Source of the DNA: JABJPE01 sp036340215
GTDB taxonomy: Bacteria > Pseudomonadota > Gammaproteobacteria > Comchoanobacterales > Comchoanobacteraceae
DNA length: 18,277 nt
NCBI GenBank assembly: GCA_036340215.1
Contig: JAYYZF010000079.1
Span: forward strand, 1 to 18,277
Reading direction: 5' to 3'
Shown here piece by piece: positions 7,102-15,132 of this stretch (position 1 is its first letter; each line of letters begins with the position of its first letter). Under the pieces are notes generated by a model. It ran no database searches and was not told the origin of the DNA. It worked only from the letters and a program-made list of their open reading frames with translations. A program made the position numbers and the translations under genes.

Positions 7102-8268
7102 TCACATAACTAAACAATGTTCTGGGTGTGATATGTACTTAGCGCAAATGGAATACAAATCACCGCTCTCGACCAGGTGGACCATTTCTGTATTTATGTC
7201 GTAATAGATCTTATCATTTAGATTATAAAGAAAGACCCAACCCTCATAACCCGCTGCAACATTAGATACTACTACATGATTTTTCAGCTCAGGCTTATAC
7301 AACAAGTAATCCTCTAGAATTGTCTTACTTACAACACCATAATCTATATCTCTATCTGCTAACTCCTCAAGCAAATTACCAATATACTCAAAGGGCACAG
7401 TATGGCCACCAACAAGTGAGATAGCAAATTCAGAGCTATGATGCCCTTTTAGGAAACCAACATCTTGAAAATGCAATTGACGTACGTTATTTATCATACT
7501 ATGACTTTCAGAATTTAATATTATAATAGTTGAAGTCATAATTGAAGTTACAACAGTTATCATTAAGATCGAAAAGAACATCCACAAGCTCATTAAAATT
7601 CTGCCTGCATTTGTTACTGGATCATATAGCAGGTCTCTTAAAAAACAAGCCCAAATCTGGAAAAAAGTGTAACTTAACTTCTCAACTAATGTCATCGACT
7701 TAAGTATTTCGTGCTTAGTACCCTCAAAAATGAATAGTAATGCCCAAAAAACCAAACTCATTAAAAAGCTAAAAATAACTGTGTTTCTGAGAAGGTCTGT
7801 CCAAATTAAATCAAAAACGGCTCTAAAACTCAGGTGTTTTTTTGGAGAAACTATTATATCTTCATCAATGAAAAATACTGGGCTATGAACTATACCAATA
7901 TCTTCGTAAATAGGGTCATGCGTAAAAGCACCAATAAGAACAGATAAGTTACCTTTTCTCAAATCACTTACAGCATCCTTATGATTATGATAAGAGATAT
8001 ATTTTACTTTTAGCTTAAGCACTTCGGCAACATGCTCAAATAACTCAACTGAAATACCCTTTCTTTTACCATCAAGCGTATAAGATGCAGGTGAGTCATC
8101 ATCGATATAACCAACATTTATTTCATTTGTTAAGGGTGCATTCGTCAGAAGGGCATGAGACATACCCGTGTTAGCTGCCGTTATTGGCGATAAAACTTCT
8201 GCTGAAAAAGCAGTTGTAGCACAAAATAATAGGGTGAGTGAGAATAATATTCGGGTAAAAAGCTTCAT
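7102..8268 (-). CDS. Ionotropic glutamate receptor-like ligand-gated channel or sensor protein
   Basis: The layout matches prokaryotic GluR0-type receptors. There is a signal peptide ending near AFSA (23), a periplasmic-binding-protein lobe S1 (about 48-145), membrane helix M1 (about 163-182), a pore-loop region (about 199-216), helix M2 from GRILMSLWMFF (222-232) to about 250, and lobe S2 (about 255-380). S2 ends with the typical MVHLVESGDLYSICAKY pattern. The segment GRILMSLWMFF aligns well with the M2 start of bacterial and animal receptors. Two family hallmarks are missing. The TVGYG potassium filter is replaced by FLRDLLYD. No arginine stands at the S1 position that binds the ligand alpha-carboxylate (the segment reads GAFTHDPIYED). 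Ion selectivity and ligand therefore cannot be predicted. The gene follows secA with its own promoter, where mutT would normally be. It could also be a non-conducting membrane-anchored binding protein. Confidence 0.78.
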   Translation of the reverse strand: MKLFTRILFSLTLLFCATTAFSAEVLSPITAANTGMSHALLTNAPLTNEINVGYIDDDSPASYTLDGKRKGISVELFEHVAEVLKLKVKYISYHNHKDAVSDLRKGNLSVLIGAFTHDPIYEDIGIVHSPVFFIDEDIIVSPKKHLSFRAVFDLIWTDLLRNTVIFSFLMSLVFWALLFIFEGTKHEILKSMTLVEKLSYTFFQIWACFLRDLLYDPVTNAGRILMSLWMFFSILMITVVTSIMTSTIIILNSESHSMINNVRQLHFQDVGFLKGHHSSEFAISLVGGHTVPFEYIGNLLEELADRDIDYGVVSKTILEDYLLYKPELKNHVVVSNVAAGYEGWVFLYNLNDKIYYDINTEMVHLVESGDLYSICAKYISHPEHCLVM

Positions 8269-8308
8269 AACAAAATTCCATTTTTAAAAGTATTTACAAT
8301 CCAAAATA

Positions 8309-8337
8309 AATATATCATCTACTATAAATGCAGTCAA
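8309..8337 (-). promoter_or_regulatory. Sigma-70 promoter for the receptor-channel gene
   Basis: On the minus strand, TTGACT (8337-8332) and TATATT (8314-8309) are separated by exactly 17 bases. Each hexamer matches consensus at 5 of 6 positions. It lies just after the secA stop and about 40 bases before the receptor-channel ATG, so that gene can be expressed independently of secA. Confidence 0.6.
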
Positions 8338-8348
8338 TATATACAAAT

Positions 8349-10946
8349 CTAGGCTATAATTTTTCCATGACAATGCTTATACTTTAAACCAGAACCACAT
8401 GGACAGGGATCATTTCTTCTAATCTCAGTTTTATCTCCTTGAAGAAAAAAGTCATTATGCGGAGCACTAACCTTCTCTTTAATATGAACTAATTGTAATT
8501 TTTTTATAATTTCAAACTTTATATTATCTAACATAGTTGTGAAAATTTCATATGACTCTCTTTTGTATTCCTGCACAGGATTACGCTGAGCATAACCACG
8601 AAGATGTATACCTTGTCTTAAATGATCCATTGTTGCTAGATGTTCTTTCCACTGAATATCCATAGTCTGTAGCATTAGCTTGCGCTCAAATTCTTGCATT
8701 TCAGTTACGCCAACAAGGGACTCTTTTATTTTATATTCCTTATCAAGTGTCTTAAAAACCTTTTCATCTAAAGTATCCTTATTTACATCATCACCATCTT
8801 TTATCCAATCTCTAATATCTAAAGTAACGCCAAAGTCCTCTTTAAATACTGTCTCGATACCGGAAATATCCCACTCCTCTACTAATACTTCGGCTGGCGC
8901 ATAGGCATCTAGTGTCCTTGCCACAACTGTTTGTCTCATATCTGTTATAACCTCAGATATATCTGATATATTCAAAAGTTCATTTCTTTGTGAGAATACA
9001 ACTTTACGTTGATCATTTGCTATATCATCAAACTCAAGTAGTTGCTTTCTGATATCATAGTTATGACCCTCAACTTTCCTTTGAGCATTTTCAATAGACC
9101 GCGTGAGCATAGGTGCAGAAATAGTATCATCATCCTTCATACCTAATTTCTTCATAAATTCCTGTACTTTTTCAGAGGCAAATATTCTCATTAAGTTATC
9201 TTCTAAGGATAGATAAAATCTAGTTGTCCCAGGATCACCTTGGCGCCCTGACCTACCACGAAGTTGGTTATCTATTCTTCTAGACTCATGTCTCTCAGTA
9301 CCTATTATCTTCAAACCACCAAGCTCTTTAACTTCCTGATTCTTTTGCCGCCAAAGCTCAGACAGCCTCTCAGATTCAGCTTTATCATCAATATTGTCTA
9401 AATCTAAGTTACCGCCCAAAACTATGTCTGTTCCTCTACCAGCCATATTCGTTGCAATAGTTACAGCTGACTTTATTCCAGCATTAGCTATAATTTGTGC
9501 TTCTTGCTCATGATGCTTAGCATTTAAGACTGTATGAGGAATATTTGCCTTAGTTAACATTGTTGAAATTAATTCGGAATTTTCAATAGAGGTAGTCCCA
9601 ACTAAAACAGGCTGACCACTTTTATATGATGATATTATATCTTCTATAATAGCATCGTATTTTTTATCCTTACGCAAGTAAACAATATCAGCTAAATCTT
9701 CTCTTATTACTTTTTTATTAGCTGGTATAGCAACCACTGATAAGCCATAAACATCTTCAAACTCGTGTGCCTCTGTTTCAGCAGTACCAGTCATACCTGA
9801 AATCTTAGTATATTGTCTAAAGAAATTTTGAAATGTAATTGAGGCTAATGTTTGACTTTCATTCTGTATTTCAAGCTGCTCTTTTGATTCAAGTGCCTGA
9901 TGAATACCATCTCCCCACCTTCTTCCAGGAATAGCACGTCCAGAGTGCTCATCAATTATTACAACTTCTCCATCCTTTAAGACGTAATCTACATCTTTGT
10001 GCAATAAGAAGTTAGCCTTTAAAGCAGCCATTAAATAATGAATAAGGCTAAGATTCTCTACGTCATATAAACCGCTATTAGGTGCTAATAGACCAAGCTT
10101 AAGTAATGATTTTTCTGCATTAATGTGGCCTGTCTCAGTCAAAAAAGCTTGTTTATTCTTTTCATCAAGTTTGAAATCACCACCATCGTTCTCCACAACC
10201 TCTGGAGTCAACGATAATACAACCTGATGCATAGCACTATAGATATTTACGTCATGAGTTACCGAACCTGAAATAACAACAGGGGTTCTTGCATTATCTA
10301 TTAGTACCGAGTCTACCTCATCAACAATTACGAAATTTAGTCGACCTTGTACTTTATCAGCAGCGGAAACAACCATATTATCTCTAAGATAATCAAATAC
10401 TATCTCTGTATTTGTAATATATACGACATCAGCAGCATATGCTTCTTGTCGTGATTTTTGAGTCGTAGTAGATGAAATATGAGCTGTAGATAAGCCTAAA
10501 AACTCATAAACTGGCCGCATCCATTCTGAATCACGCTGTGCTAGATAATCATTAACCGTGACAATATGTGAGCCATGCCCAGACAAGGCGTTTAAATATG
10601 CTGGCATTGTTGCAACAAGAGTTTTACCTTCACCAGTTCCCATTTGTGAAATATGACCATTGTGCAATGCCACAGCTCCATAAATTTGCACATCATAATG
10701 ACGCAGACCTATAGTCCTTAAACTTGCCTCTCTGACTAAAGCAAAGGCGTATGGTAGTATGCTATCTAGGCTTTCTCCATTTTCTATACGCTGCTTTATA
10801 TCTTGTGTCTTTGTTGGAAACTCATCATCTTTAAGAGAGTTAACTTCATCAGCATGTGAATTAACTGCAGCAACTACTTTAGAAATTTTTTTCAGATACC
10901 GATCGTTTGGGGAACCAAGTAAACCCCGAAGAACATATTTTAACAT
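8349..10946 (-). CDS. secA: Preprotein translocase ATPase SecA
   Basis: SecA is the motor that drives unfolded preproteins through SecYEG. The 865-residue protein is full length. It shows Walker A MGTGEGKT (102-109), DEVD (209-212), the second helicase lobe with TNMAGRGTDIVLGG and QLRGRSGRQGD, the helical scaffold with MDHLRQGIHLRGYAQ, and a C-terminal zinc motif PCPCGSG-x6-CH that also contacts SecB and lipids. Several usually invariant positions differ. SQMGTGEGKT replaces AEM(R/K)TGEGKT, YITNTEIVFDYLRDN replaces YGTNNE(F/Y)GFDYLRDN, and LIDNARTP replaces LIDEARTP. No SecM-like regulator precedes it. The start MLKYVLRGLLGSPNDR aligns with other SecA N-termini. Confidence 0.97.
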   Translation of the reverse strand: MLKYVLRGLLGSPNDRYLKKISKVVAAVNSHADEVNSLKDDEFPTKTQDIKQRIENGESLDSILPYAFALVREASLRTIGLRHYDVQIYGAVALHNGHISQMGTGEGKTLVATMPAYLNALSGHGSHIVTVNDYLAQRDSEWMRPVYEFLGLSTAHISSTTTQKSRQEAYAADVVYITNTEIVFDYLRDNMVVSAADKVQGRLNFVIVDEVDSVLIDNARTPVVISGSVTHDVNIYSAMHQVVLSLTPEVVENDGGDFKLDEKNKQAFLTETGHINAEKSLLKLGLLAPNSGLYDVENLSLIHYLMAALKANFLLHKDVDYVLKDGEVVIIDEHSGRAIPGRRWGDGIHQALESKEQLEIQNESQTLASITFQNFFRQYTKISGMTGTAETEAHEFEDVYGLSVVAIPANKKVIREDLADIVYLRKDKKYDAIIEDIISSYKSGQPVLVGTTSIENSELISTMLTKANIPHTVLNAKHHEQEAQIIANAGIKSAVTIATNMAGRGTDIVLGGNLDLDNIDDKAESERLSELWRQKNQEVKELGGLKIIGTERHESRRIDNQLRGRSGRQGDPGTTRFYLSLEDNLMRIFASEKVQEFMKKLGMKDDDTISAPMLTRSIENAQRKVEGHNYDIRKQLLEFDDIANDQRKVVFSQRNELLNISDISEVITDMRQTVVARTLDAYAPAEVLVEEWDISGIETVFKEDFGVTLDIRDWIKDGDDVNKDTLDEKVFKTLDKEYKIKESLVGVTEMQEFERKLMLQTMDIQWKEHLATMDHLRQGIHLRGYAQRNPVQEYKRESYEIFTTMLDNIKFEIIKKLQLVHIKEKVSAPHNDFFLQGDKTEIRRNDPCPCGSGLKYKHCHGKIIA

Positions 10947-11004
10947 AAATTATTACCACTAACTTAACTAATTAATAAAAAATTATTAAAAAACTCAAGT
11001 GAAT

Positions 11005-11033
11005 ATTATAAAAACATAACAAAAAGTTAGCAA
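11005..11033 (-). promoter_or_regulatory. Sigma-70 promoter for secA
   Basis: On the minus strand, TTGCTA (11033-11028), a 17-base spacer and a perfect TATAAT (11010-11005) lie about 60 bases before the secA ATG. This is the best promoter in the window. It shows that secA has its own transcript, separate from lpxC, from which it is divided by the oppositely oriented dciA-like gene. Confidence 0.65.
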
Positions 11034-11062
11034 TACTCTTCTACATTTAAAATTATTTTTTT

Positions 11063-11090
11063 ATTAACAATTATCATAAAAAGTGTTAAT
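11063..11090. repeat. Inverted repeat just upstream of the dciA-like gene
   Basis: ATTAACA (11063-11069) and TGTTAAT (11084-11090) form a perfect 7-bp inverted repeat with a 14-base spacer, ending 7 bases before the ATG at 11098. The placement would suit an operator. AT-rich DNA makes such dyads fairly common. Confidence 0.3.
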
Positions 11091-11097
11091 TTAACTT

Positions 11098-11538
11098 ATG
11101 CAAAAGTTATCTTCATTCCTACACAAACCGGCATTCTCAGCAATAAGTAAGTCAGCCAAAGAAAAAGCAACTATTTTTGTCGCTATTCATGATTCACTCA
11201 CACAAAATCTACCGAAGAAGTTTGCAAACTGCTTTAATATAGTAAATTGTGAGAATGGTACTTTAACACTTGGCGTAAACTCACTCTGGTTGCTCTGGAT
11301 TAAGGGACATGAACAAGATCTTTTAAAAATTCTTAACAAAAAGCATGGCATAAAAAAAATTAAGTGGCGCAATGATAGCCAGAATATATCCTCACCTGTA
11401 GTACCAAGGAACGATGTCAGGATCTCAGATAAAAGTTCTGACCTACTATACAGCATGTCTAAAGATATAAAACATGATAAATTAAGGGATGCTCTACAGC
11501 GCCTTGCGAGAAAGGAAATAAGCTCTCAAACCGAATAA
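11098..11538 (+). CDS. dciA: DciA-like (DUF721) replicative helicase loader
   Basis: DciA proteins are the ancestral bacterial loaders of the DnaB helicase. The 146-residue protein has the DUF721 pattern at about residues 30-95: a helical lead, the beta strand GTLTLGVNSLWLLWI (in place of the usual LxVxVxSSxWAxEL), then a helix with LLKILNKKHGIKKIKW. The rest is polar and probably disordered. Its place between secA and lpxC, in opposite orientation, is where DUF721 genes sit in many gammaproteobacteria. No Shine-Dalgarno sequence is visible before the ATG, so translation may be weak or leaderless. Its last 13 bases overlap the end of lpxC on the other strand. The DUF721 call is good; the loader role comes from family knowledge. 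Confidence 0.75.
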   Translation: MQKLSSFLHKPAFSAISKSAKEKATIFVAIHDSLTQNLPKKFANCFNIVNCENGTLTLGVNSLWLLWIKGHEQDLLKILNKKHGIKKIKWRNDSQNISSPVVPRNDVRISDKSSDLLYSMSKDIKHDKLRDALQRLARKEISSQTE

Positions 11539-12446
11539 ATTCTTCCATGGTTAAGTAGCTCTAAATCTGAATTATTATTTATCTCCACATAATCCCAAGC
11601 TGATGTGTGCTCCATTAACTTTCTGAGTGCTAGATTATTAACCTTATGACCAGGCTTATGGGCCGTAACTTCTGCAATAATCTGTGAACCAGCTAAATAC
11701 AAGTCTCCCATGAGATCGAGCAATTTATGCCTGACAGGCTCATTATCAAAACGTAGACCATTTTCATTTAAGACTTTAAAGTTATCAAATACAATAGCGT
11801 TGTGCATTCCTCCACCACGAGCTAAGTTATTTTTCTTTAATTCTTCATACTGTGACATAAAGCCAAACGTTCTGGCTCTACTTATTTCTTTCTGGTAGGC
11901 TGACAGAGATAAGTTAAATGATAAACTCTGATTAACATCAGAAAAGCAGTTATGAGGATGGCTAAAGTCTGTTGAAATATTGTACTTTATATTCTCAGAG
12001 GGTGAGAAAGAGCATTTCTCACCATTATCTCCAATAAAGGTAATATCTTTTTTTACAAAAATAAGTTTTTTTAATTCATTTTGCTCAATAATACCAGCTG
12101 ACTGCAAGACAAATATAAATGGGGAGGCACTGCCATCCATAATTGGAAGCTCAGGTCCATCAATTTCAACTACCAGATTATCCAAGCCTAATGCAAACAA
12201 TGCAGACATTAAATGCTCTATAGTAGAAACCCTAACTTCATCAACTATAAGGCAAGTAGCTAGTTTAGTTTCTTTTACATTAAAAAAGTCCGCTTTTATT
12301 TCAACTGCAGGATTTAAATCAACTCTTCTGAATACAATGCCAGTATTTTCCTTGGCGGGTAAAATTTTCATTGAAATTGGAGCGCCGGAATGAAGGCCAA
12401 CTCCAAGACAGCTTACCTCATTACATATAGTCTTCTGATTTAGCAT
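11526..12446 (-). CDS. lpxC: UDP-3-O-acyl-N-acetylglucosamine deacetylase
   Basis: LpxC is the zinc deacetylase for the committed step of lipid A synthesis, so the organism has a lipid A outer membrane. From the ATG at 12446 the protein has 306 residues, matching the E. coli length. The zinc ligands are His78 (in STIEHLMSAL), His240 and Asp244 (VRHKLLD); Glu77 and His267 (KPGH) are the catalytic pair. PELPIMDGSASPF and ISRARTFGF are also typical. A longer frame opens upstream and overlaps the end of ftsZ by 47 bases. I prefer 12446 because the MLNQKTI start aligns with LpxC N-termini and AGGA lies 10 bases ahead. It begins 22 bases after ftsZ and is probably co-transcribed with it. Confidence 0.96.
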   Translation of the reverse strand: MLNQKTICNEVSCLGVGLHSGAPISMKILPAKENTGIVFRRVDLNPAVEIKADFFNVKETKLATCLIVDEVRVSTIEHLMSALFALGLDNLVVEIDGPELPIMDGSASPFIFVLQSAGIIEQNELKKLIFVKKDITFIGDNGEKCSFSPSENIKYNISTDFSHPHNCFSDVNQSLSFNLSLSAYQKEISRARTFGFMSQYEELKKNNLARGGGMHNAIVFDNFKVLNENGLRFDNEPVRHKLLDLMGDLYLAGSQIIAEVTAHKPGHKVNNLALRKLMEHTSAWDYVEINNNSDLELLNHGRIYSV

Positions 12447-12468
12447 TGCACAAAAATCCTTTTCAAAG

Positions 12469-13698
12469 CTAGTCAATTGTTTCTGTTTCTTGACGCCGCA
12501 AGAAAGCAGGAACATTTAGTAAATCCTCTTCCTTATCAGCTACTTGAGCTTGACTTTCAGCAGTCTCAACTTTATTTCTTACTGCTGGAGGACTTTGATA
12601 TTGGTCATAGTTTACTGAATTTTGTTCTCCATTACTAGGTGTAGTTTCAATATTGTTGTGAGGCGACGCTCTGAGGCTCTTATCAACTTTTGCGCTAGAG
12701 GAACTAGCCACAAATTTAGAGCGTGATTTATCGACTTCATTACTACTACTTAAACCAGTAACCACCACTGTTACACGAAGAGAGTCACCCATTGCCGTAT
12801 CTATAACAGTTCCAACAACAACGGTAGCCTCCTCGGAAGTAAATGATTTTATAGTATCACCAACTATTTCGAACTCACCGATAGCCATATCAATACCACC
12901 AGTAACATTAACGAGAACACCCTTCGCGCCACTCAGATTAACATCCTCAAGAAGCGGGCTTGATATAGCCGCTTCTGCGGCCTCTCTAGCACGGTTCTCA
13001 CCACTTGACTCTCCAGAACCCATCATTGCCATGCCCTTCTCTGACATTACTGTCCTCACGTCAGCGAAATCAACGTTTATTAAACCTGGCTTGGTAATTA
13101 AATCAGCAATTCCCTTCACTGCTCCCTTGAGAACACCATTTGCTTCTTTGAAGGCACTTATAAGGGAAGCACTTTTACCTAGTACAGTTAACAACTTATC
13201 ATTAGGTATAGTTATCAAAGAATCTACATGCTTTGACAGTTCTGCCATACCCTGGTTTGCCAACTTCATTCTTTGCGGACCCTCGAAGGCAAAAGGCCTA
13301 GTCACAACGGCAACGGTGAGTATATTTAACTCACGTGCAATCTCGGCAAAAACTGGAGCTGCACCCGTACCGGTACCCCCACCCATACCAGCTGCTATGA
13401 ATAACATATCTGCGCCTTGCAGTAATTCACAGATTTTATCCCGGTTTTCTTCAGCAGAGCCTCTACCAACTTCTGGGTTAGCGCCTGCACCAAGACCACG
13501 AGTGAGCTGCTCCCCAAGCTGTAAAGATGTTCCTACATTTGAGTTACTGAGTGCTTGAGCATCGGTGTTAGCACGAATATATTCAACCTCATCAACTTCC
13601 TTAGCAACATCATCTACAACATTACCACCTGCTCCACCTACACCAACGACTTTAATTACCGCTTTTGCAGTAAAATCTTGCTCTGAAAACTCAAACAT
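12469..13698 (-). CDS. ftsZ: Cell division GTPase FtsZ
   Basis: FtsZ is a tubulin-like GTPase that polymerises into the Z-ring and recruits the divisome. The GTP-binding loop GGGTGTG is at 106-112. The catalytic T7 loop NVDFADV is at 208-214, with the two aspartates needed to hydrolyse GTP in the next subunit. A variable linker rich in Ser, Asn and Gln covers about 320-387. The conserved tail peptide DLLNVPAFLRRQ (392-403) docks FtsA and ZapD, both encoded in this window. The length of 409 residues is slightly above E. coli (383), owing to the linker. A strong ribosome site, TAGGAG, lies about 8 bases before the ATG. The gap to ftsA is 41 bases. Confidence 0.98.
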   Translation of the reverse strand: MFEFSEQDFTAKAVIKVVGVGGAGGNVVDDVAKEVDEVEYIRANTDAQALSNSNVGTSLQLGEQLTRGLGAGANPEVGRGSAEENRDKICELLQGADMLFIAAGMGGGTGTGAAPVFAEIARELNILTVAVVTRPFAFEGPQRMKLANQGMAELSKHVDSLITIPNDKLLTVLGKSASLISAFKEANGVLKGAVKGIADLITKPGLINVDFADVRTVMSEKGMAMMGSGESSGENRAREAAEAAISSPLLEDVNLSGAKGVLVNVTGGIDMAIGEFEIVGDTIKSFTSEEATVVVGTVIDTAMGDSLRVTVVVTGLSSSNEVDKSRSKFVASSSSAKVDKSLRASPHNNIETTPSNGEQNSVNYDQYQSPPAVRNKVETAESQAQVADKEEDLLNVPAFLRRQETETID

Positions 13699-13739
13699 AT
13701 ACTAACTCCTAAGCTCATATGACAAAATTAAGATTTTGC

Positions 13740-14978
13740 CTAAAAGTTGACCTGAAACCAATTCTTCATTTTACCCCAAACACCTTTGTTTGAGTTCTTA
13801 CTACCCGACAATAAATCTTGCTCACTACTATCATTTGCCAAGCCACTTTGCAATAAACCGACTGCGGTTGCAAAAATGGGGTTATCTATCACTTCTGTTT
13901 TACCCATTATGCGAGAGGGGTTTGCAACTCTCACCGGCATATCAAATATTTTTTCAGCAAGTTGCTGTCCACCTTCTACGCTTGATGCCCCGCCTGTCAT
14001 TACTATGCCCGAGCGAACAAGATGAAAATAGCCACTACGCTTTAACTCAGTTGCTACTAAGGTAAATAATTCAGAGTAACGTGCTTCAACAACTTCGTTT
14101 AGAACATTTGCTTGAACGTCTCTAGAGCTATTTCCAGATGAGCTAGGCACAGCTATAAGTTCGTCTCTAGAACTTGATGTTACAAGACATGAACTAGACA
14201 ATTTAATTTTTTCAGCGCATTGTGTGGGCGTTCTGAGAACGACTGCTATATCATTAGTAACCTGATCCCCAGCAATAGGGATCACAGCAGAATGACGAAT
14301 AGCCCCATCAATAAAGACAGCTATATCAGTAGTTCCACCGCCAATATCTATCAAACAGACACCAAGATCTTTTTCATCGTCATCAAGAACCGCATAGCTT
14401 GAAGCAAGTTGCTCTAGGATAACGTCATTAACTTCAAAGCCACAACGTTGGACACATTTCACAACATTTTGAATCGCGCTAACTGCACCGGTTACTATAT
14501 GAACTTTGGCTTCCAATCTGACACCGGACATCCCTATAGGATCGTTTATTCCGGCTTGGTTATCAATAAAGTATTCCTGCGGTATGACATGTAACATCCT
14601 TTGATCAGCAGGTATCGCAACTGCCTTTGCGGCATCTAAAACTCTCTCAATATCGGATTTGGCTATTTCCTGCTGCCTTATTGCAACAATACCATGAGAA
14701 TTAAATCCCCGGATATGGCTCCCGGACACACCTGTGTAAACTTCGTTAATTTCACAGCCAGCCATTTCCTCAGCTTGCATTACTGATTCAGTTATTGCTT
14801 GCATAGTTGTTTCAATATTTACAACTATACCTCTTTTCAAGCCGCGGGATGGACAAACACCATATCCTATTATATTAATAGCGTTTCCTTCTTGGGGAAG
14901 CTCAGCGATAAGGGTAACGACTTTAGTCGTACCTATATCTATTGCCGCTACTAGATTTTTACGTATTTTCTTTGCCAT
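13740..14978 (-). CDS. ftsA: Cell division protein FtsA
   Basis: FtsA is an actin-like ATPase that ties FtsZ to the inner membrane. The phosphate-1 motif AIDIGTTKV is at 12-20. The inserted 1C domain follows with LKRGIVVNIE and VSGSHIRGFNS, and the phosphate-2 motif CLIDIGGGTTDIAVF is near 208-222. The late adenosine motif VMTGGAS is also present. The final residues GKMKNWFQVNF form the amphipathic membrane-targeting helix. The length of 412 residues is close to E. coli (420). No convincing ribosome site precedes the ATG, although MAKKIRKNLVAAIDIG aligns well with other FtsA starts. A 256-base gap, rather than the usual overlap or short spacer, separates it from ftsQ. Confidence 0.97.
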   Translation of the reverse strand: MAKKIRKNLVAAIDIGTTKVVTLIAELPQEGNAINIIGYGVCPSRGLKRGIVVNIETTMQAITESVMQAEEMAGCEINEVYTGVSGSHIRGFNSHGIVAIRQQEIAKSDIERVLDAAKAVAIPADQRMLHVIPQEYFIDNQAGINDPIGMSGVRLEAKVHIVTGAVSAIQNVVKCVQRCGFEVNDVILEQLASSYAVLDDDEKDLGVCLIDIGGGTTDIAVFIDGAIRHSAVIPIAGDQVTNDIAVVLRTPTQCAEKIKLSSSCLVTSSSRDELIAVPSSSGNSSRDVQANVLNEVVEARYSELFTLVATELKRSGYFHLVRSGIVMTGGASSVEGGQQLAEKIFDMPVRVANPSRIMGKTEVIDNPIFATAVGLLQSGLANDSSEQDLLSGSKNSNKGVWGKMKNWFQVNF

Positions 14979-14998
14979 TTAACTAATCGATTTGTGAA

Positions 14999-15021
14999 GA
15001 CTGTAAGTTTAAAACACAGTC
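14999..15021. repeat. Inverted repeat upstream of ftsA
   Basis: GACTGT and ACAGTC form a perfect 6-bp inverted repeat around an 11-base AT-rich centre, about 20 bases before the ftsA start. Fourteen bases of it (ACTGTAAGTTTAAA) recur exactly at 7047-7060, where they are also part of an inverted repeat. There is no T-run. It could be an operator or a short leader hairpin. Confidence 0.35.
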
Positions 15022-15104
15022 TATTACCATAGAGGAATTAATGCAATAGGAAAAAGTATAATATGGGGCTCAGAAATAAGACTCTAAGAATAAAAAAAAC
15101 AGCT

Positions 15105-15132
15105 AGCATAGAATCAAATTTATATTTAACAA
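15105..15132 (-). promoter_or_regulatory. Weak candidate promoter for ftsA-ftsZ-lpxC
   Basis: On the minus strand, TTGTTA (15132-15127) and TATGCT (15110-15105) are 16 bases apart; each matches consensus at 4 of 6 positions. It would give a leader of about 120 bases that includes the inverted repeat before ftsA. Confidence 0.25.

Noticed and set aside
10947..11097. SecM-type arrest regulator upstream of secA
   Set aside because: The gap holds only the secA promoter and an inverted repeat; no short secreted frame with an arrest motif is present.
11980..12393. Open frame of 137 codons on the + strand inside lpxC
   Set aside because: Antisense shadow of lpxC with no family signature.
12447..12515. 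Longer N-terminus for LpxC
   Set aside because: The extension overlaps ftsZ and does not match LpxC N-termini; the ATG at 12446 has a ribosome site and aligns.
13031..13558. Open frame of 175 codons on the + strand inside ftsZ
   Set aside because: It lies fully antisense to a clear ftsZ, has no domain or ribosome site, and its composition follows from the FtsZ codons.
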